From PR03 sp964353555 (GTDB lineage Bacteria; Myxococcota_A; UBA9160; PR03), in the NCBI GenBank assembly GCA_964353555.1, contig CAYGWM010000003.1, positions 1 to 64,000 on the forward strand: DNA of 64,000 bases. Reading direction: 5' to 3'. A program made the translations under genes and the position numbers. Below, one piece after another: positions 1 to 8,348 of the stretch; within the stretch, counting starts at the first letter, position 1; each line of letters starts with the position of its first letter. The notes below the pieces were generated by a model. It saw nothing but the letters and a program-made list of their open reading frames with translations. It did not search any database and was not told the origin of the DNA.

Positions 1-2
1 CC

Positions 3-461
3 CTGCCGCCGTGGCACAGCAATCGCGTGAGCCGGCTCGTGAAGACGCCGAAGCTCCACCTCGGCGATACCGGTCTCGCCTGCGCGCTGCTCGGCATGGA
101 TGCCGCCGCGCTCTCTGCGGATCGGACCCTGCTGGGCCAACTCCTCGAAACCTTCGTGTTCCAGGAGTTGCGGCGGCAGGCGAGCTGGCACGAAGAGTCG
201 CTCGCGTTTTTTCACTACCGCGACAGAGACGGCACGGAGGTGGACATCGTCATCGAGCGCGGCGCGCGCGCCGTGGCGGGCATCGAAGTGAAGGCTGCCG
301 CCACCGTGACCGCGGCGGACTTCCACGGTTTGCGCAAGTTCCGCGACGCCGCGGGCAAGCGCTTCGTCGGCGGCGTTGTGCTCTACGACGGTGAGACGAG
401 CGCGAGTTTCGGCGACGGGCTCTTTGCCGTGCCGCTTCGCGCACTGTGGGAGACGAAATGA
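3..461 (+). CDS. DUF4143-type AAA ATPase, C-terminal part, 5' end outside window
   Basis: The frame is open from the window edge. It reads LPPWHSNRVSRL and then KTPKLHLGDTGLACALLG, the conserved entry to the DUF4143 domain that follows the AAA+ module in a widespread family of prokaryotic ATPases. The C-terminal half has a nuclease-like core: EVDIVIE, then GIEVKA about 20 residues later, matching the Glu-Val-Asp and E-x-K positions of the restriction-endonuclease-like fold. The ATPase domain would lie left of the window. Family members are usually about 380-420 residues, so roughly a third is present. The biological role of the family is poorly defined. The gene is followed by decayed mobile DNA, which fits an accessory location. 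The internal GTG at 27 is not the likely start, because homology extends upstream. Confidence 0.8.
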   Translation: MPPWHSNRVSRLVKTPKLHLGDTGLACALLGMDAAALSADRTLLGQLLETFVFQELRRQASWHEESLAFFHYRDRDGTEVDIVIERGARAVAGIEVKAAATVTAADFHGLRKFRDAAGKRFVGGVVLYDGETSASFGDGLFAVPLRALWETK

Positions 462-536
462 GCTGTCCTTTCCCAGAATCTCGTCCGCGCCGAAATCATG
501 GATGTCTTGGGCAGACACCGTAAAGCGACCTCGACG

Positions 537-937
537 ATGTCCCCTGCCCTCACCGCCCTCCTCGCCACGTTCCAATCTCTCTCTCGGGGGCGCGCCGCAC
601 TTCGGGCAGAGGTCCTTGCCCTTCGCCCTCAACTCCTTGTCCTCAAACGCCAATGACTGGGCCTTCGTGAGATCCCCATTGCCCCTCGGTCGCCTTGGCG
701 GAATGCTACGCGGAGCGCGTCATCGGATCGCTTCGTCGCGAGTGCGTGGATCACCTCGTCGTTCTGAACGAGCGCCATGCGCGCCGGATCCTCTCCGACC
801 ATGCCCGGTGCTGAAACTGCGCGCGCACCCAGGACGCTCCGGAGGGGCGGCGCGTTCAGGAGAGAGAACTCGGAGGCCGGATCACCTTCCCGGAAATCTT
901 CGGACTCCACCACCGTTACGAGCGATTCACAACGTGA
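537..937 (+). pseudogene. Remnant of integrase-core (IS481-like) transposase
   Basis: Three fragments in order match one transposase. Codons from 537 to 656 read an N-terminal piece (ALRAEVLALRPQLLVLKRQ, then a stop), resembling the usual LEILALRHQLAVLQR helix. Next comes APRSPW at about 680-700, then a frameshift near 703. Then CYAERVIGSLRRECVDHLVVL, an in-frame TGA at 812-814, and a tail ending GLHHRYERF at 935. YAERxIGSxRRECxDH is the conserved DDE-integrase segment with the last catalytic Glu. Most of the catalytic core between the first two pieces (about 200 codons) is deleted, so this is a dead copy. No terminal inverted repeats could be assigned. Confidence 0.75.
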
Positions 938-1430
938 ACCGTGATGGCGTTATCGGAAGGCACAGGTACTGCCAAGTGTCATCGCGACAACGCCGCTCGC
1001 GATTTTCTCCGCGGAGCTGGACGAATGAAACGCGTGACGGATGCGGGCACGGGAGGAGAAGTGGCGTCCCCAACGGGAGCCGTTCGACGCGCATCTGTAG
1101 AGCAGCTCGCTCCGTAGGTTCGCGAGTGTAGGCTGGCGAACCGATTGAGAACAGCGCTCGGGTGGAGCAGCGGCGGATCGGGGAAGTGGGGCACCCGGCA
1201 CTGGACCGTGCGCGGGCGTAGAGGCGAGCAGGATTTCCCGCTGCATTTTCGCGAACACGAGTTACAGGCAGCTCCCAGGCATCCCCCCCTGGGCCCCCGC
1301 CCCTGCACGTTCGACTCCGTCGAGTGTCGATCCCGCCGCGTGTCGAGTGCGTCTGCGCGGAGGACGCGGTGCGCGCCTGACTCTCTCACCGACGTATCAG
1401 GAGTGTCGGAACGCCGAGAGACGGCGCCGC
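938..1430. other. No gene recognised
   Basis: About 490 bases lie between the transposase remnant and the PEP-CTERM remnants. Open frames exist on both strands, but their translations are arginine- and serine-rich with no recognisable domain, which is typical of random frames in GC-rich DNA. I see no tRNA, clear promoter or terminator here. It is probably decayed sequence of the same accessory patch. Confidence 0.5.
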
Positions 1431-1670
1431 TCAGCCGTGGCGCCGCCGACGAGCGATGGCCAGCAACGATCGCACGCTGGCTACGCTCAGGAGCGTCGCG
1501 GCGGGCTCGGGGACGATTGCGAGCGTGTGGAGGGCGCCGATCGCGATGGCGGTCGCCGTTCCATCCGTTCCGTCCACCGCCGCGGGTGGCGTCTCCGGAG
1601 AACCCGGGGCGGTACACGGGCCGAGGAGACCGTGGTAGAGGGCGTCGTCAGGCCACGCGTCGGCGTCGCG
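1431..1670 (-). pseudogene. C-terminal remnant of a PEP-CTERM protein
   Basis: Read on the minus strand, the frame ending at the TGA at 1431-1433 gives HTLAIVPEP, then a 17-residue mainly hydrophobic stretch (AATLLSVASVRSLLAIA), then RRRRHG and stop. This is the three-part PEP-CTERM sorting signal (Pro-Glu-Pro, transmembrane stretch, arginine cluster) recognised by exosortase/archaeosortase-type enzymes. The hydrophobic segment has an internal Arg, so the signal is imperfect. Upstream the frame reads WPDDALYHGLLG and then loses any recognisable domain. No start codon or full-length gene is present, so I treat it as a fragment. It implies that PEP-CTERM genes, and presumably an exosortase, exist in this genome. 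Confidence 0.5.
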
Positions 1671-1821
1671 CCCGCACGCCGAGCAGCGTCGACGCCGCTG
1701 CGAGCTGGAGCAGCAACGCGCCCGGCTCCCGGATCACCCGCAGGCCCGAGAAGTCGTCGGCCACGTAGGCACGCGTCGCCACCACCGACACGTCGAGGGC
1801 GAGTCCGGGCGTGTCCGAGGT
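1648..1821 (-). pseudogene. LVIVD-repeat protein remnant with PEP-CTERM-like tail
   Basis: A stop-to-stop minus-strand frame reads SDTPGLALDVSVVATRAYVADDFSGLRVI, a clear LVIVD repeat (the usual run is AYVADxxSGLRVIDVS). It is followed directly by REPGALLLQLAAASTLLGV and RARRRRVA before TGA. The tail has the Pro (EPG), hydrophobic and arginine-rich parts of a PEP-CTERM signal. No start codon is in frame, and a TAG at 1822-1824 interrupts the upstream repeat. Only about 57 codons remain. It overlaps the previous fragment in another frame, so the two tails lie nearly in tandem. LVIVD proteins are secreted beta-propeller-like surface proteins. Confidence 0.5.
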
Positions 1822-1923
1822 CTACTCACACATCGTGCCCCTGGAGCGCGAGGCACGAGGTTCGCTGACCTCCCCACGACGGCACCCGACCTCCCCAAAA
1901 CCAGCAACTAGCAGTGGAAGTAC

Positions 1924-1999
1924 TGGAGCGGGAAACGGGATTCGAACCCGCGACCCTCAGCTTGGGAAGCTGATGCTCTACCAACTGAGCTATTCCCGC
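1924..1999 (-). tRNA. tRNA-Gly (anticodon CCC)
   Basis: Minus-strand cloverleaf. The acceptor stem is GCGGGAA paired with TTCCCGC. The D arm starts AGCTCAGTTGGTAGAGC. The anticodon stem TCAGC/GCTGA closes the loop TTCCCAA (anticodon CCC). The T arm is CGGGTTCGAATCCCG, followed by the discriminator and an encoded CCA at 1924-1926. It lies beside the decayed transposase and PEP-CTERM fragments, and tRNA genes are common integration sites. I see no duplicated 3' end that would prove an attachment site. Confidence 0.95.
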
Positions 2000-2052
2000 G
2001 TCCGAGCCCAACATAGGCGTTGGCTGACCGGCACGACAAGGGGCCCGCTGTT

Positions 2053-3336
2053 TCAGCTCTCGGGCTCGGCCTCGTCGACGAGATCCACGAAGAGCCCGTC
2101 GAGTTCGTCTGGGTCGGGGATCATCGACAGCTCGGGGCGCGCGCTCGGTGCGACGCGGCGCGAGGCGGTGACGTCGTCTTCGTCGTCGAGCGGAGCGGCG
2201 GTGTGCCAGGCGCCGGGGGCCGTCTGTTCGGGGCCGATCAGGTCGGCGTCGATCTCCGCTTCGCGCACGGTGAGCTCGAGCCCAACGCATGCGGGCCGTT
2301 CGCTGTGGGTCGAGCCGCCGTCCACCAGCGCGTGCTCGAGTTCAATGGCGACGCTCGCGCCCAAATCGGCTTCGAGATCGGGCAGGTCGAGATCGCGGAA
2401 GCCCGCCCCCGAAGCCGCATCGCGCAGCGACTCGAGCGACGGTTCGGGCTCGAACGAATCGTCGAAGCCGTCGTCGTCCTTCTCGGGCGCGACAGCGATC
2501 GCTGCGGGTGTGGCGACGGCGTGCACGGGCTGCGCCCACGGCAGGTCGCGAGCAGCGCGATCGACGTCGGCGCGCGCGGGTCGCGCGCGACCTTCGAGAT
2601 GGGCTTCGAAGAGGGTGTTGTCGGCCAACGCATTGAGGCGACGCGGCAGCCCGCCGGCGCACAGCGTGATCGCGTCGAGGACGTCCGCGCTGAAGAGCGT
2701 TGCGTCGCCCCCTGCGACTTCGATGCGGTGGGCGACATAGGAGCGCGCTTCGGCCGGCGAGAGCGGCGCAAGGCGCAAGCGCAGCTCGACGCGCGCGAGC
2801 AGATCCGGGTCGTGCGCCAGCGTCTCTTCGAGTTGCGGGGATCCCACGAGCACGAGCGACAGCAGACGTTCGTCCTCGTGCTCGAGGCTCGACAGTGCGT
2901 GCAGTTCTGCGAGTGCGTCGGCGCTCAGCGATTGCGCGTCGTCGATCACGATCGCCGCACGCCGGTCGGCGCCGCGCAGCGCGACCAGATGCGCGTGGAG
3001 TTGTCGCATCGCATCGCTTCGCCGGCGCGGCGGCGATTCGACGCCTAGCTGTTGCGCGATCGCCGAGCGCAGCGCGTCGGGATCGACCCCGCGCGGCGGG
3101 ACGAGCAGTCCCGCTTCGAAGCGATCGGGGTCGAGCTGCTCGATCAGCGCGCGCGCGACGGTGGTGGTTCCGCTGCCGACTTCGCCAACCAGTACGCACA
3201 GCTCCTTGCCCTGCTCGACGCAGCGGCGCAGCCGGCGACCGACATCGACGTGCGCATGGCTCGCGAACCAGAAGTCGAGTTGTACCTCGTTGCGGAACGG
3301 ATCCCGCGCGAGGCCAAAGTGTTCGAGATGCTCCAA
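2053..3336 (-). CDS. ExeA/GspA-like AAA ATPase with altered P-loop
   Basis: 427 residues. The N-terminus (HFGLARDPFR) is the signature opening of ExeA-type ATPases, which in type II secretion and some pilus systems help install the secretin in peptidoglycan. An AAA domain spans about residues 35-255: Walker A region GEVGSGTTT, Walker B AIVIDDAQ, a sensor-like LVLVGSP, and the C-terminal helical piece GGLPRRLNALAD. The P-loop lysine is replaced by threonine (GSG-T-TT instead of GSG-K-TT), so ATP hydrolysis may be lost. Residues 260-427 are acidic and low in complexity, and I see no peptidoglycan-binding domain. It begins 11 bases after the large TPR gene and is the last gene of the pilM-led run. 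A role in PilQ assembly is inferred from family and position. Confidence 0.75.
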   Translation of the reverse strand: MEHLEHFGLARDPFRNEVQLDFWFASHAHVDVGRRLRRCVEQGKELCVLVGEVGSGTTTVARALIEQLDPDRFEAGLLVPPRGVDPDALRSAIAQQLGVESPPRRRSDAMRQLHAHLVALRGADRRAAIVIDDAQSLSADALAELHALSSLEHEDERLLSLVLVGSPQLEETLAHDPDLLARVELRLRLAPLSPAEARSYVAHRIEVAGGDATLFSADVLDAITLCAGGLPRRLNALADNTLFEAHLEGRARPARADVDRAARDLPWAQPVHAVATPAAIAVAPEKDDDGFDDSFEPEPSLESLRDAASGAGFRDLDLPDLEADLGASVAIELEHALVDGGSTHSERPACVGLELTVREAEIDADLIGPEQTAPGAWHTAAPLDDEDDVTASRRVAPSARPELSMIPDPDELDGLFVDLVDEAEPES

Positions 3337-3347
3337 AGGGCAGGTCC

Positions 3348-6300
3348 TCAGAAGAAGGAAACCTTGCGACGACGGGGCGCTCCCGCCGGCGCTTCCGGCT
3401 TGGCGTCCGGCGCTTGCGGATCCTCGGTCGGGGCCGCCGTTTCGGTTGCGGCGGCCATCGGCTCGGCGGGCTCGGATCCGGCATCCGCCTCGGTAGCGTG
3501 GTCTTCACCGGCTTCGTCTGCGCCGTCCTCGGCGTCGTCCTCGGTGTCGTCCGACATGAACTCGTCGAAGTTCTCATACGACTCGCAGACGACCGGCTCG
3601 GGTCCGGCCACCGCAGTGGCTTCATCGGCGGCTTCGGCGATCAGATCGTCGAAGGACTCGTAGGCCTCGCCGTTTTCTTCCCCGTCCGCGGCGTCGGCGT
3701 CCGTTGCAGCGGGTCCGCACAGCAGCGCTTCGATACGCGCGCCGACGTCCTGGAACTCGGCGTCGAGTTCGGCGACACGGCGGAATGCATCGAGCGCTCG
3801 CTCGCGATCGCCCTCGATTTCGTGTGCGCGACCGAGATCGAAGCGCAGTGCGGTCTCGCGCTCTGCCGGAACATCGGGCGACGCGAGGGCTTGTTCGAGA
3901 TGACCGATCGCATCGATCGCGCGTCCCGCGTCGAGCGCGCAAAGTCCCATCATGTGCAGCGCGTCGAGCCTGCGTGCGGTGCTGCCGAGCGCATAGTGGA
4001 ACTCCCCGATCGCGTCGTCGAGCAGACCCATCTCGCGATACGCGATGCCGAGATCGAAATGCGTCTCGATGTCGCCCTCTCCGAGCGTGCGCGACACACC
4101 GCGCTTGAACTCGGAGAACAACGACGAGAAGCCGTCCGCATCCGTGGATGCGCCCGCGCGCGTCGCCGGCGCTCCCTCGTTGAGCGCATCGGACAGTTCC
4201 GCGGCGAGATCGAAGGCCGGCGCGCCGGTGTCCTCGGCACTCGACACCTCGGGCACCGTCAGCTCGGGCTCGGACGGAGCTTCGGGTTGCGACGCCGTGA
4301 CGTGGATCGGCGTCGCATCGGGAAGCTGCAGCGTCTCTGGCTCGGATTCCGTCACGGGCGCAGCCGCCGCGACCGGCTCGGGCGTCGCCGCGACGGGCTG
4401 GGCCGACTCCGTTTCGATCGCAACGCCACCCTCGGTGGCGTCGTCTGCAGCGACGTCTTCGCCGCGGTCTTCGTCGTCCTGCCACGTCTTCGTCGGACCG
4501 AACTCGCGTGCGGTCAGGTCCAGGTCATCGGGCGGCTCGACTTCCAGCACGGCAAGGGTCGCCGAGTCGGTCGCAATCGGCCCTTCCTCCGCAGGCTGCG
4601 CGACGTCCGCCACTGGCTGTGCCGCGTCCTGGCCGCGCGCAACGGCGATCTCGCCGAGCCGAAGCTGCGCAGACGGGTGATGCGGCGCGCGCTGCACCAC
4701 GCGTAGATAGATGGCCTCTGCTTCGTCGAGCAGTCCCTGCTCGAAATAGAAGGCAGCCTCCTCGAGTTCCTCGGTGATTTCCGCCGAGGTCGTGCTAGAG
4801 GAGGACTCGCGCGGCTCGGATGTAGCGATCGGAACCGGCTGGTTCGGTTCTTCGGATTGCGGCGCGTGCGCAGCTTCCTGGTGTGCGTCGAATTCGAGCG
4901 CGAGCGGAGCTTCCGACTCGGGCTCCGGTTGCAACGCCAGCTCGGGATGCCGTTCGGGCGCCGGCTCGATTACGAGTTCTTCTGACAGCTCGAATTCGGG
5001 CACGGCTTCGGGCTCAGGTTCGGGCTGCTGGTGCAGCGCGAGCGGCGTCAGCTCGGCGAAGGGGTCGGCCACCGCTTCGCTCGGGGCCTCTGCGACTTCG
5101 AAACTGTCGGGAACTTCGGGCTCCTCGAACGGCGACGTCTCGCCTGGCGTCTCCGCGGCCTCGAAATGCGTGGTCTCGAGCTCGGAGGACTCCTCTGCGA
5201 CGGAGTCGCCGTCCCCCTCACCCGGCATCTCGACGAAGGCGCCGGCGTCGATCTCGATCTCGACGACACTCGATTCCGTGCTCGCCGCGGCGCTCTCGGG
5301 CGGAGCGATCTCCGCGACCTCGGCGTCGATCGTATCGGTCTCGGTGGCAGACGGCTCCTCGGTCGGGTCCCCGAACTCCGCGGCGTCGATCTCGATGTCG
5401 ATGTCTTCGAATGACTCGGAATCATCGGCGTCGGCTTCGATGCCAGCGTCGGTGTCGGCTTCGGCGGGCGCGGGCGCTTCGAAGAGCATCGTCGCCGCTG
5501 CCGCGGCCCTCGTGGGGACGACCGGATCGGGCAGTGCCGCCGCGGCGGAAGCATCGATCGCTTCGATGCGGCTACGCAGTGTGGCGACACGGGTCGCATC
5601 GCCCAGCGCGGCTGCGGCCTGCGCGGCGCGTGTCCAGGCGTCCACCGCGAGCAGCGTCGCTTCGGCGCCAGCGTGCGCATCGCCGAGCAACTCGAGCGCC
5701 GCCACGTGCTGAGGCTCGCTGCGAAGCAGCGTCTCGAGACTCGCAATGGCGCGTTCGCGCTTGCCATAGCGAAGATAGACACCCGCTTCCGCCAGCAGCT
5801 GATCGAGATCCGCGGGAGCATCCGACACTTCCGTCGATACTTCTGCGGCCGGTGCGGAAGACGCAGCCACCGGAGCCGGTGCCGATTGTTCGCGGACGAC
5901 GGGGGTCGCCTCGGCCTTCGCGATCGGCTTCGCGGGCGGAGCCGGCCGCGATGCCGGAGCCACGGACTTCGCTTGCGCCGGGGCCTTCGGCTCGGGCGGC
6001 TTCGCGACCGGTGCGGCGGGCAGCGCGACAGCAGCTGCCGGTTCCGCGGCGAACGGTGAGGCGTCGCTCGCGAGCGTGAACTCGTCGTCGAGCACCGGCG
6101 GTTCGGCGCCGATTCCCTCTTCCCCAAACGGCGACTCGCCTTCGCGCGATCCGGTGGCGACCGACCCGGGGTCGAGCGGATCGGTGGTGCCGCCGAAGTC
6201 GAACGGTTCACTCGGAATGTGGCGCTGCAGGATCGCGCGCGCGCGGTCGTCCATGCCACGCGCGATCCACGCGTCGGCGGCCGTGCGGAACGCATCGATC

Positions 6301-7064
6301 GCTCCGTTCTCATCGCCGAGTTCGGAGAGCACGTGCGCGAGCAGCTCATGCGACTCGGCGCGTTCGACATCGATGCCGACGAGCGTGTGGGCGAGACTCT
6401 CGGCGCGTTTCGGCTGCCGTCGCTCCAGCCACAGCGTGATCAGCGCCTCGTACGATTCGATGCGCTCTGGTGACAACTCGAGCACGCGCTGCAAGACGCT
6501 CGCGCGCGCTTCCCAATCCCCCTGGCGTTCGAGCTCGGCAGCGACTTCGCTGAACTCGAGCAGCGCCTCGGAGGCGAGTCCTTCCTGCAGCAGCAGCTCG
6601 GCGACCTTCAGCCGGCTGGTCGTGTTGGCCGCGTCGAGGCTGGCCATGCGCCGCAGCAGATCGAGGGCTTCACGCTTGCGGCCGTCGCGCTGGTAGGCCT
6701 CCGCAGCGGTCTGCAGCGCGACCATCGCCTCCGAGCTGAGGCCGAGGCGCTGATAGAGATCCGCGAGCGGGATGTAGACGTCGAAGCGCTTGGCGTCGAG
6801 CTTCGAGACCTGCTTGTAGATCGCGACGGCCTTCGCGTCGAAACCGTCGCGCGTGAACTGGTCGGCGACCTTCAAGTAGGCGGCGATCGCTTCGTCGGTC
6901 TTGCCGAGCCGAAGCTTCAGATCGCCGACCTTCAGCCGCACGTTCGCATCGCGCGGATCCGCGTCGAGTAGGGTTTGATAGTCCTTGAGCGCCTTGTCGA
7001 CGGCGCCCTTCTGCAGGTTCTTCTGCGCGGACTCGAGCACTTTTCGCTTGTTGATTGCCGCCAA
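3348..7064 (-). CDS. Large tetratricopeptide repeat protein, acidic linkers
   Basis: About 1238 residues from a TTG start at 7064 (AAINKRKVLESAQ) preceded by GAGGGG. The open frame runs further upstream, but that part overlaps the preceding enzyme gene and looks non-coding. TPR blocks lie at about residues 10-250, 420-520, 765-810 and 975-1115. The last includes FKRGVSRTLGEGDIETHFDLGIAYREMG, quoted here in part only as its key region. Between them are long Glu/Asp/Ala/Pro-rich linkers, probably disordered. There is no signal peptide or membrane segment, so it should be cytoplasmic. TPR proteins act as scaffolds. Placed between the lipoate-family enzyme and the ExeA-like ATPase downstream of pilQ, it is a candidate partner of that ATPase or of the pilus base. 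Confidence 0.8.
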   Translation of the reverse strand: MAAINKRKVLESAQKNLQKGAVDKALKDYQTLLDADPRDANVRLKVGDLKLRLGKTDEAIAAYLKVADQFTRDGFDAKAVAIYKQVSKLDAKRFDVYIPLADLYQRLGLSSEAMVALQTAAEAYQRDGRKREALDLLRRMASLDAANTTSRLKVAELLLQEGLASEALLEFSEVAAELERQGDWEARASVLQRVLELSPERIESYEALITLWLERRQPKRAESLAHTLVGIDVERAESHELLAHVLSELGDENGAIDAFRTAADAWIARGMDDRARAILQRHIPSEPFDFGGTTDPLDPGSVATGSREGESPFGEEGIGAEPPVLDDEFTLASDASPFAAEPAAAVALPAAPVAKPPEPKAPAQAKSVAPASRPAPPAKPIAKAEATPVVREQSAPAPVAASSAPAAEVSTEVSDAPADLDQLLAEAGVYLRYGKRERAIASLETLLRSEPQHVAALELLGDAHAGAEATLLAVDAWTRAAQAAAALGDATRVATLRSRIEAIDASAAAALPDPVVPTRAAAAATMLFEAPAPAEADTDAGIEADADDSESFEDIDIEIDAAEFGDPTEEPSATETDTIDAEVAEIAPPESAAASTESSVVEIEIDAGAFVEMPGEGDGDSVAEESSELETTHFEAAETPGETSPFEEPEVPDSFEVAEAPSEAVADPFAELTPLALHQQPEPEPEAVPEFELSEELVIEPAPERHPELALQPEPESEAPLALEFDAHQEAAHAPQSEEPNQPVPIATSEPRESSSSTTSAEITEELEEAAFYFEQGLLDEAEAIYLRVVQRAPHHPSAQLRLGEIAVARGQDAAQPVADVAQPAEEGPIATDSATLAVLEVEPPDDLDLTAREFGPTKTWQDDEDRGEDVAADDATEGGVAIETESAQPVAATPEPVAAAAPVTESEPETLQLPDATPIHVTASQPEAPSEPELTVPEVSSAEDTGAPAFDLAAELSDALNEGAPATRAGASTDADGFSSLFSEFKRGVSRTLGEGDIETHFDLGIAYREMGLLDDAIGEFHYALGSTARRLDALHMMGLCALDAGRAIDAIGHLEQALASPDVPAERETALRFDLGRAHEIEGDRERALDAFRRVAELDAEFQDVGARIEALLCGPAATDADAADGEENGEAYESFDDLIAEAADEATAVAGPEPVVCESYENFDEFMSDDTEDDAEDGADEAGEDHATEADAGSEPAEPMAAATETAAPTEDPQAPDAKPEAPAGAPRRRKVSFF

Positions 7065-7146
7065 GCCGCCCCTCAGCGTCCGAGCAGAAGTGGTCCGCAA
7101 CGGGCAGCCTGCCGAGGCAGCGCTCCCCACGCGGATGTATCGGGCT

Positions 7147-7950
7147 TCAGCCGGGCTCTCTTGAGGCGGACAGTGATCCGGCAACGCGTCTTCGGAGGGG
7201 ATCGCGCCGCAGCCGCAGCGCTGCCCCTTCAGCGGCACGGCGCTCTTCGGACTGAAGCGCGTCCGCCACGAATCGAACACCCAGAAGCCGACCGAGGGCG
7301 GTGGGCAGCGCCTGGCCAAGGACGTCTCGGGCAATCTCGACCGGAACTCCGAGTTCCCGCAGACTGGTAGCGCCACGCCCGAGACCAACGGCGGCGGCCG
7401 CTGCCGCGGGATCGGGCTCTATGCGGATCGAACCGTGCTGCAGCACGGCGCCCGCCGCCCGGCGCTGCGCGCTGCCAGCGAGCTTGCGGCCACCGACACA
7501 GATCTCGTCGGCGGCGGGCGATGCGAAACAGTCGAAGTCGGCCGACGGAGCGATCGCCGCCGCGGTCGCGGCGCGCTCGGCTTCGACGCCGAGTTCGCGC
7601 AGCGCGAGCCGGATCGCCTCAGAGAGAAGCCGATACGAAGAGTCGAGTCCGGCCGGCAGCGCCGCCGCCGGCGCGGCGACGCCGTAGGTGAGATCCGCAC
7701 CGTGCAGCACCGCGCGACCGCCGGTCACGCGCCGCAGCACTTCGACGCCGGCATCGCGACACGCGGCGCCGCTCGCGGCGCTGAAGAGCTGCCCATAGCC
7801 GAGCGAGAGCCAAGGTCCGTTCCAGGCATAGAGACGCAGAACGGGCGCGGCGCCGATCGCGGCGCCGGCGAGCAGCACCTCGTCGACCGCCATGTTCCAC
7901 CATCCGGTGGCAGGGATCGGCTCGACCAGCAGCCGCCAGTGTTGCGCCAT
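7147..7950 (-). CDS. Lipoate/octanoate-protein ligase family enzyme
   Basis: 267 residues with the biotin/lipoate ligase A/B fold. WNMAVDEVLL opens the domain. RRVTGGRAVLH matches the RRxxGGGxVxH motif. GRKLAGSAQRR carries the conserved Lys that contacts the acyl-adenylate, and QHGSI follows. The family includes LplA lipoate ligases and LipM-type octanoyltransferases. I see no LplA C-terminal accessory domain, so LipM-like transfer or a small ligase is possible. The last 35 residues are arginine-rich and weakly conserved in appearance. It starts 23 bases after the roadblock gene, in one transcription unit. Lipoylation has no obvious link with pili, so this may be a passenger gene. Confidence 0.8.
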   Translation of the reverse strand: MAQHWRLLVEPIPATGWWNMAVDEVLLAGAAIGAAPVLRLYAWNGPWLSLGYGQLFSAASGAACRDAGVEVLRRVTGGRAVLHGADLTYGVAAPAAALPAGLDSSYRLLSEAIRLALRELGVEAERAATAAAIAPSADFDCFASPAADEICVGGRKLAGSAQRRAAGAVLQHGSIRIEPDPAAAAAAVGLGRGATSLRELGVPVEIARDVLGQALPTALGRLLGVRFVADALQSEERRAAEGAALRLRRDPLRRRVAGSLSASREPG

Positions 7951-7973
7951 GCGACCGAGTGTAGACGGTGGAG

Positions 7974-8348
7974 CTACAGCTGCTCGCGCAGCTCCAGAAG
8001 GTGGCGGCGGATCAGGAAGCGCGCCTTGCCGAGATTGCCGCCCTCTGCGAGCGCGACCACCAGGAACAACTCGTCGTCGATGGAGCGGAACAGCAACGTG
8101 AAGCGCGCGAGCCCGACGACGACCTCTTCGAGGCGCCCGCCGTTGAGAGCGTCCGACGCCTTGCGCATCTCATCGAGGATGCGACCGAACTCGATGCCCG
8201 CCGCGCTGACCTCGCCGTCGAGCGCACCGAGATTGGAATTCTGTGCCTGGAACTCGGCAACGGCGATTCCGTCGCTGCCCATCAGCGCGATGCCGATCGC
8301 GCCGCTGCAGCCGTCGATCATCTTCTGGAGTGTGGGCTCGAAGCTCAT
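7974..8348 (-). CDS. Roadblock/LC7 domain protein (MglB-like)
   Basis: 124 residues, a single roadblock/LC7 domain. The N-terminal helix (LQKMIDGCSGAIGIALMGSDGIAVAEF) leads into the central helix and the strands FTLLFRSIDDELFLVVAL. The length and order match MglB, the GTPase-activating dimer for the small GTPase MglA that sets polarity of type IV pili in Myxococcus. No MglA-type GTPase is encoded in the window, so the partner is unknown. It overlaps the upstream TPR gene by four bases, indicating translational coupling. The roadblock assignment is firm. The polarity role is inference from pilus context. Confidence 0.85.
   Translation of the reverse strand: MSFEPTLQKMIDGCSGAIGIALMGSDGIAVAEFQAQNSNLGALDGEVSAAGIEFGRILDEMRKASDALNGGRLEEVVVGLARFTLLFRSIDDELFLVVALAEGGNLGKARFLIRRHLLELREQL

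Noticed and set aside
979..1617. 212-codon minus-strand frame in the degraded patch
   Set aside because: Translation is arginine/serine-rich and featureless. The PEP-CTERM signal lies in a different frame.
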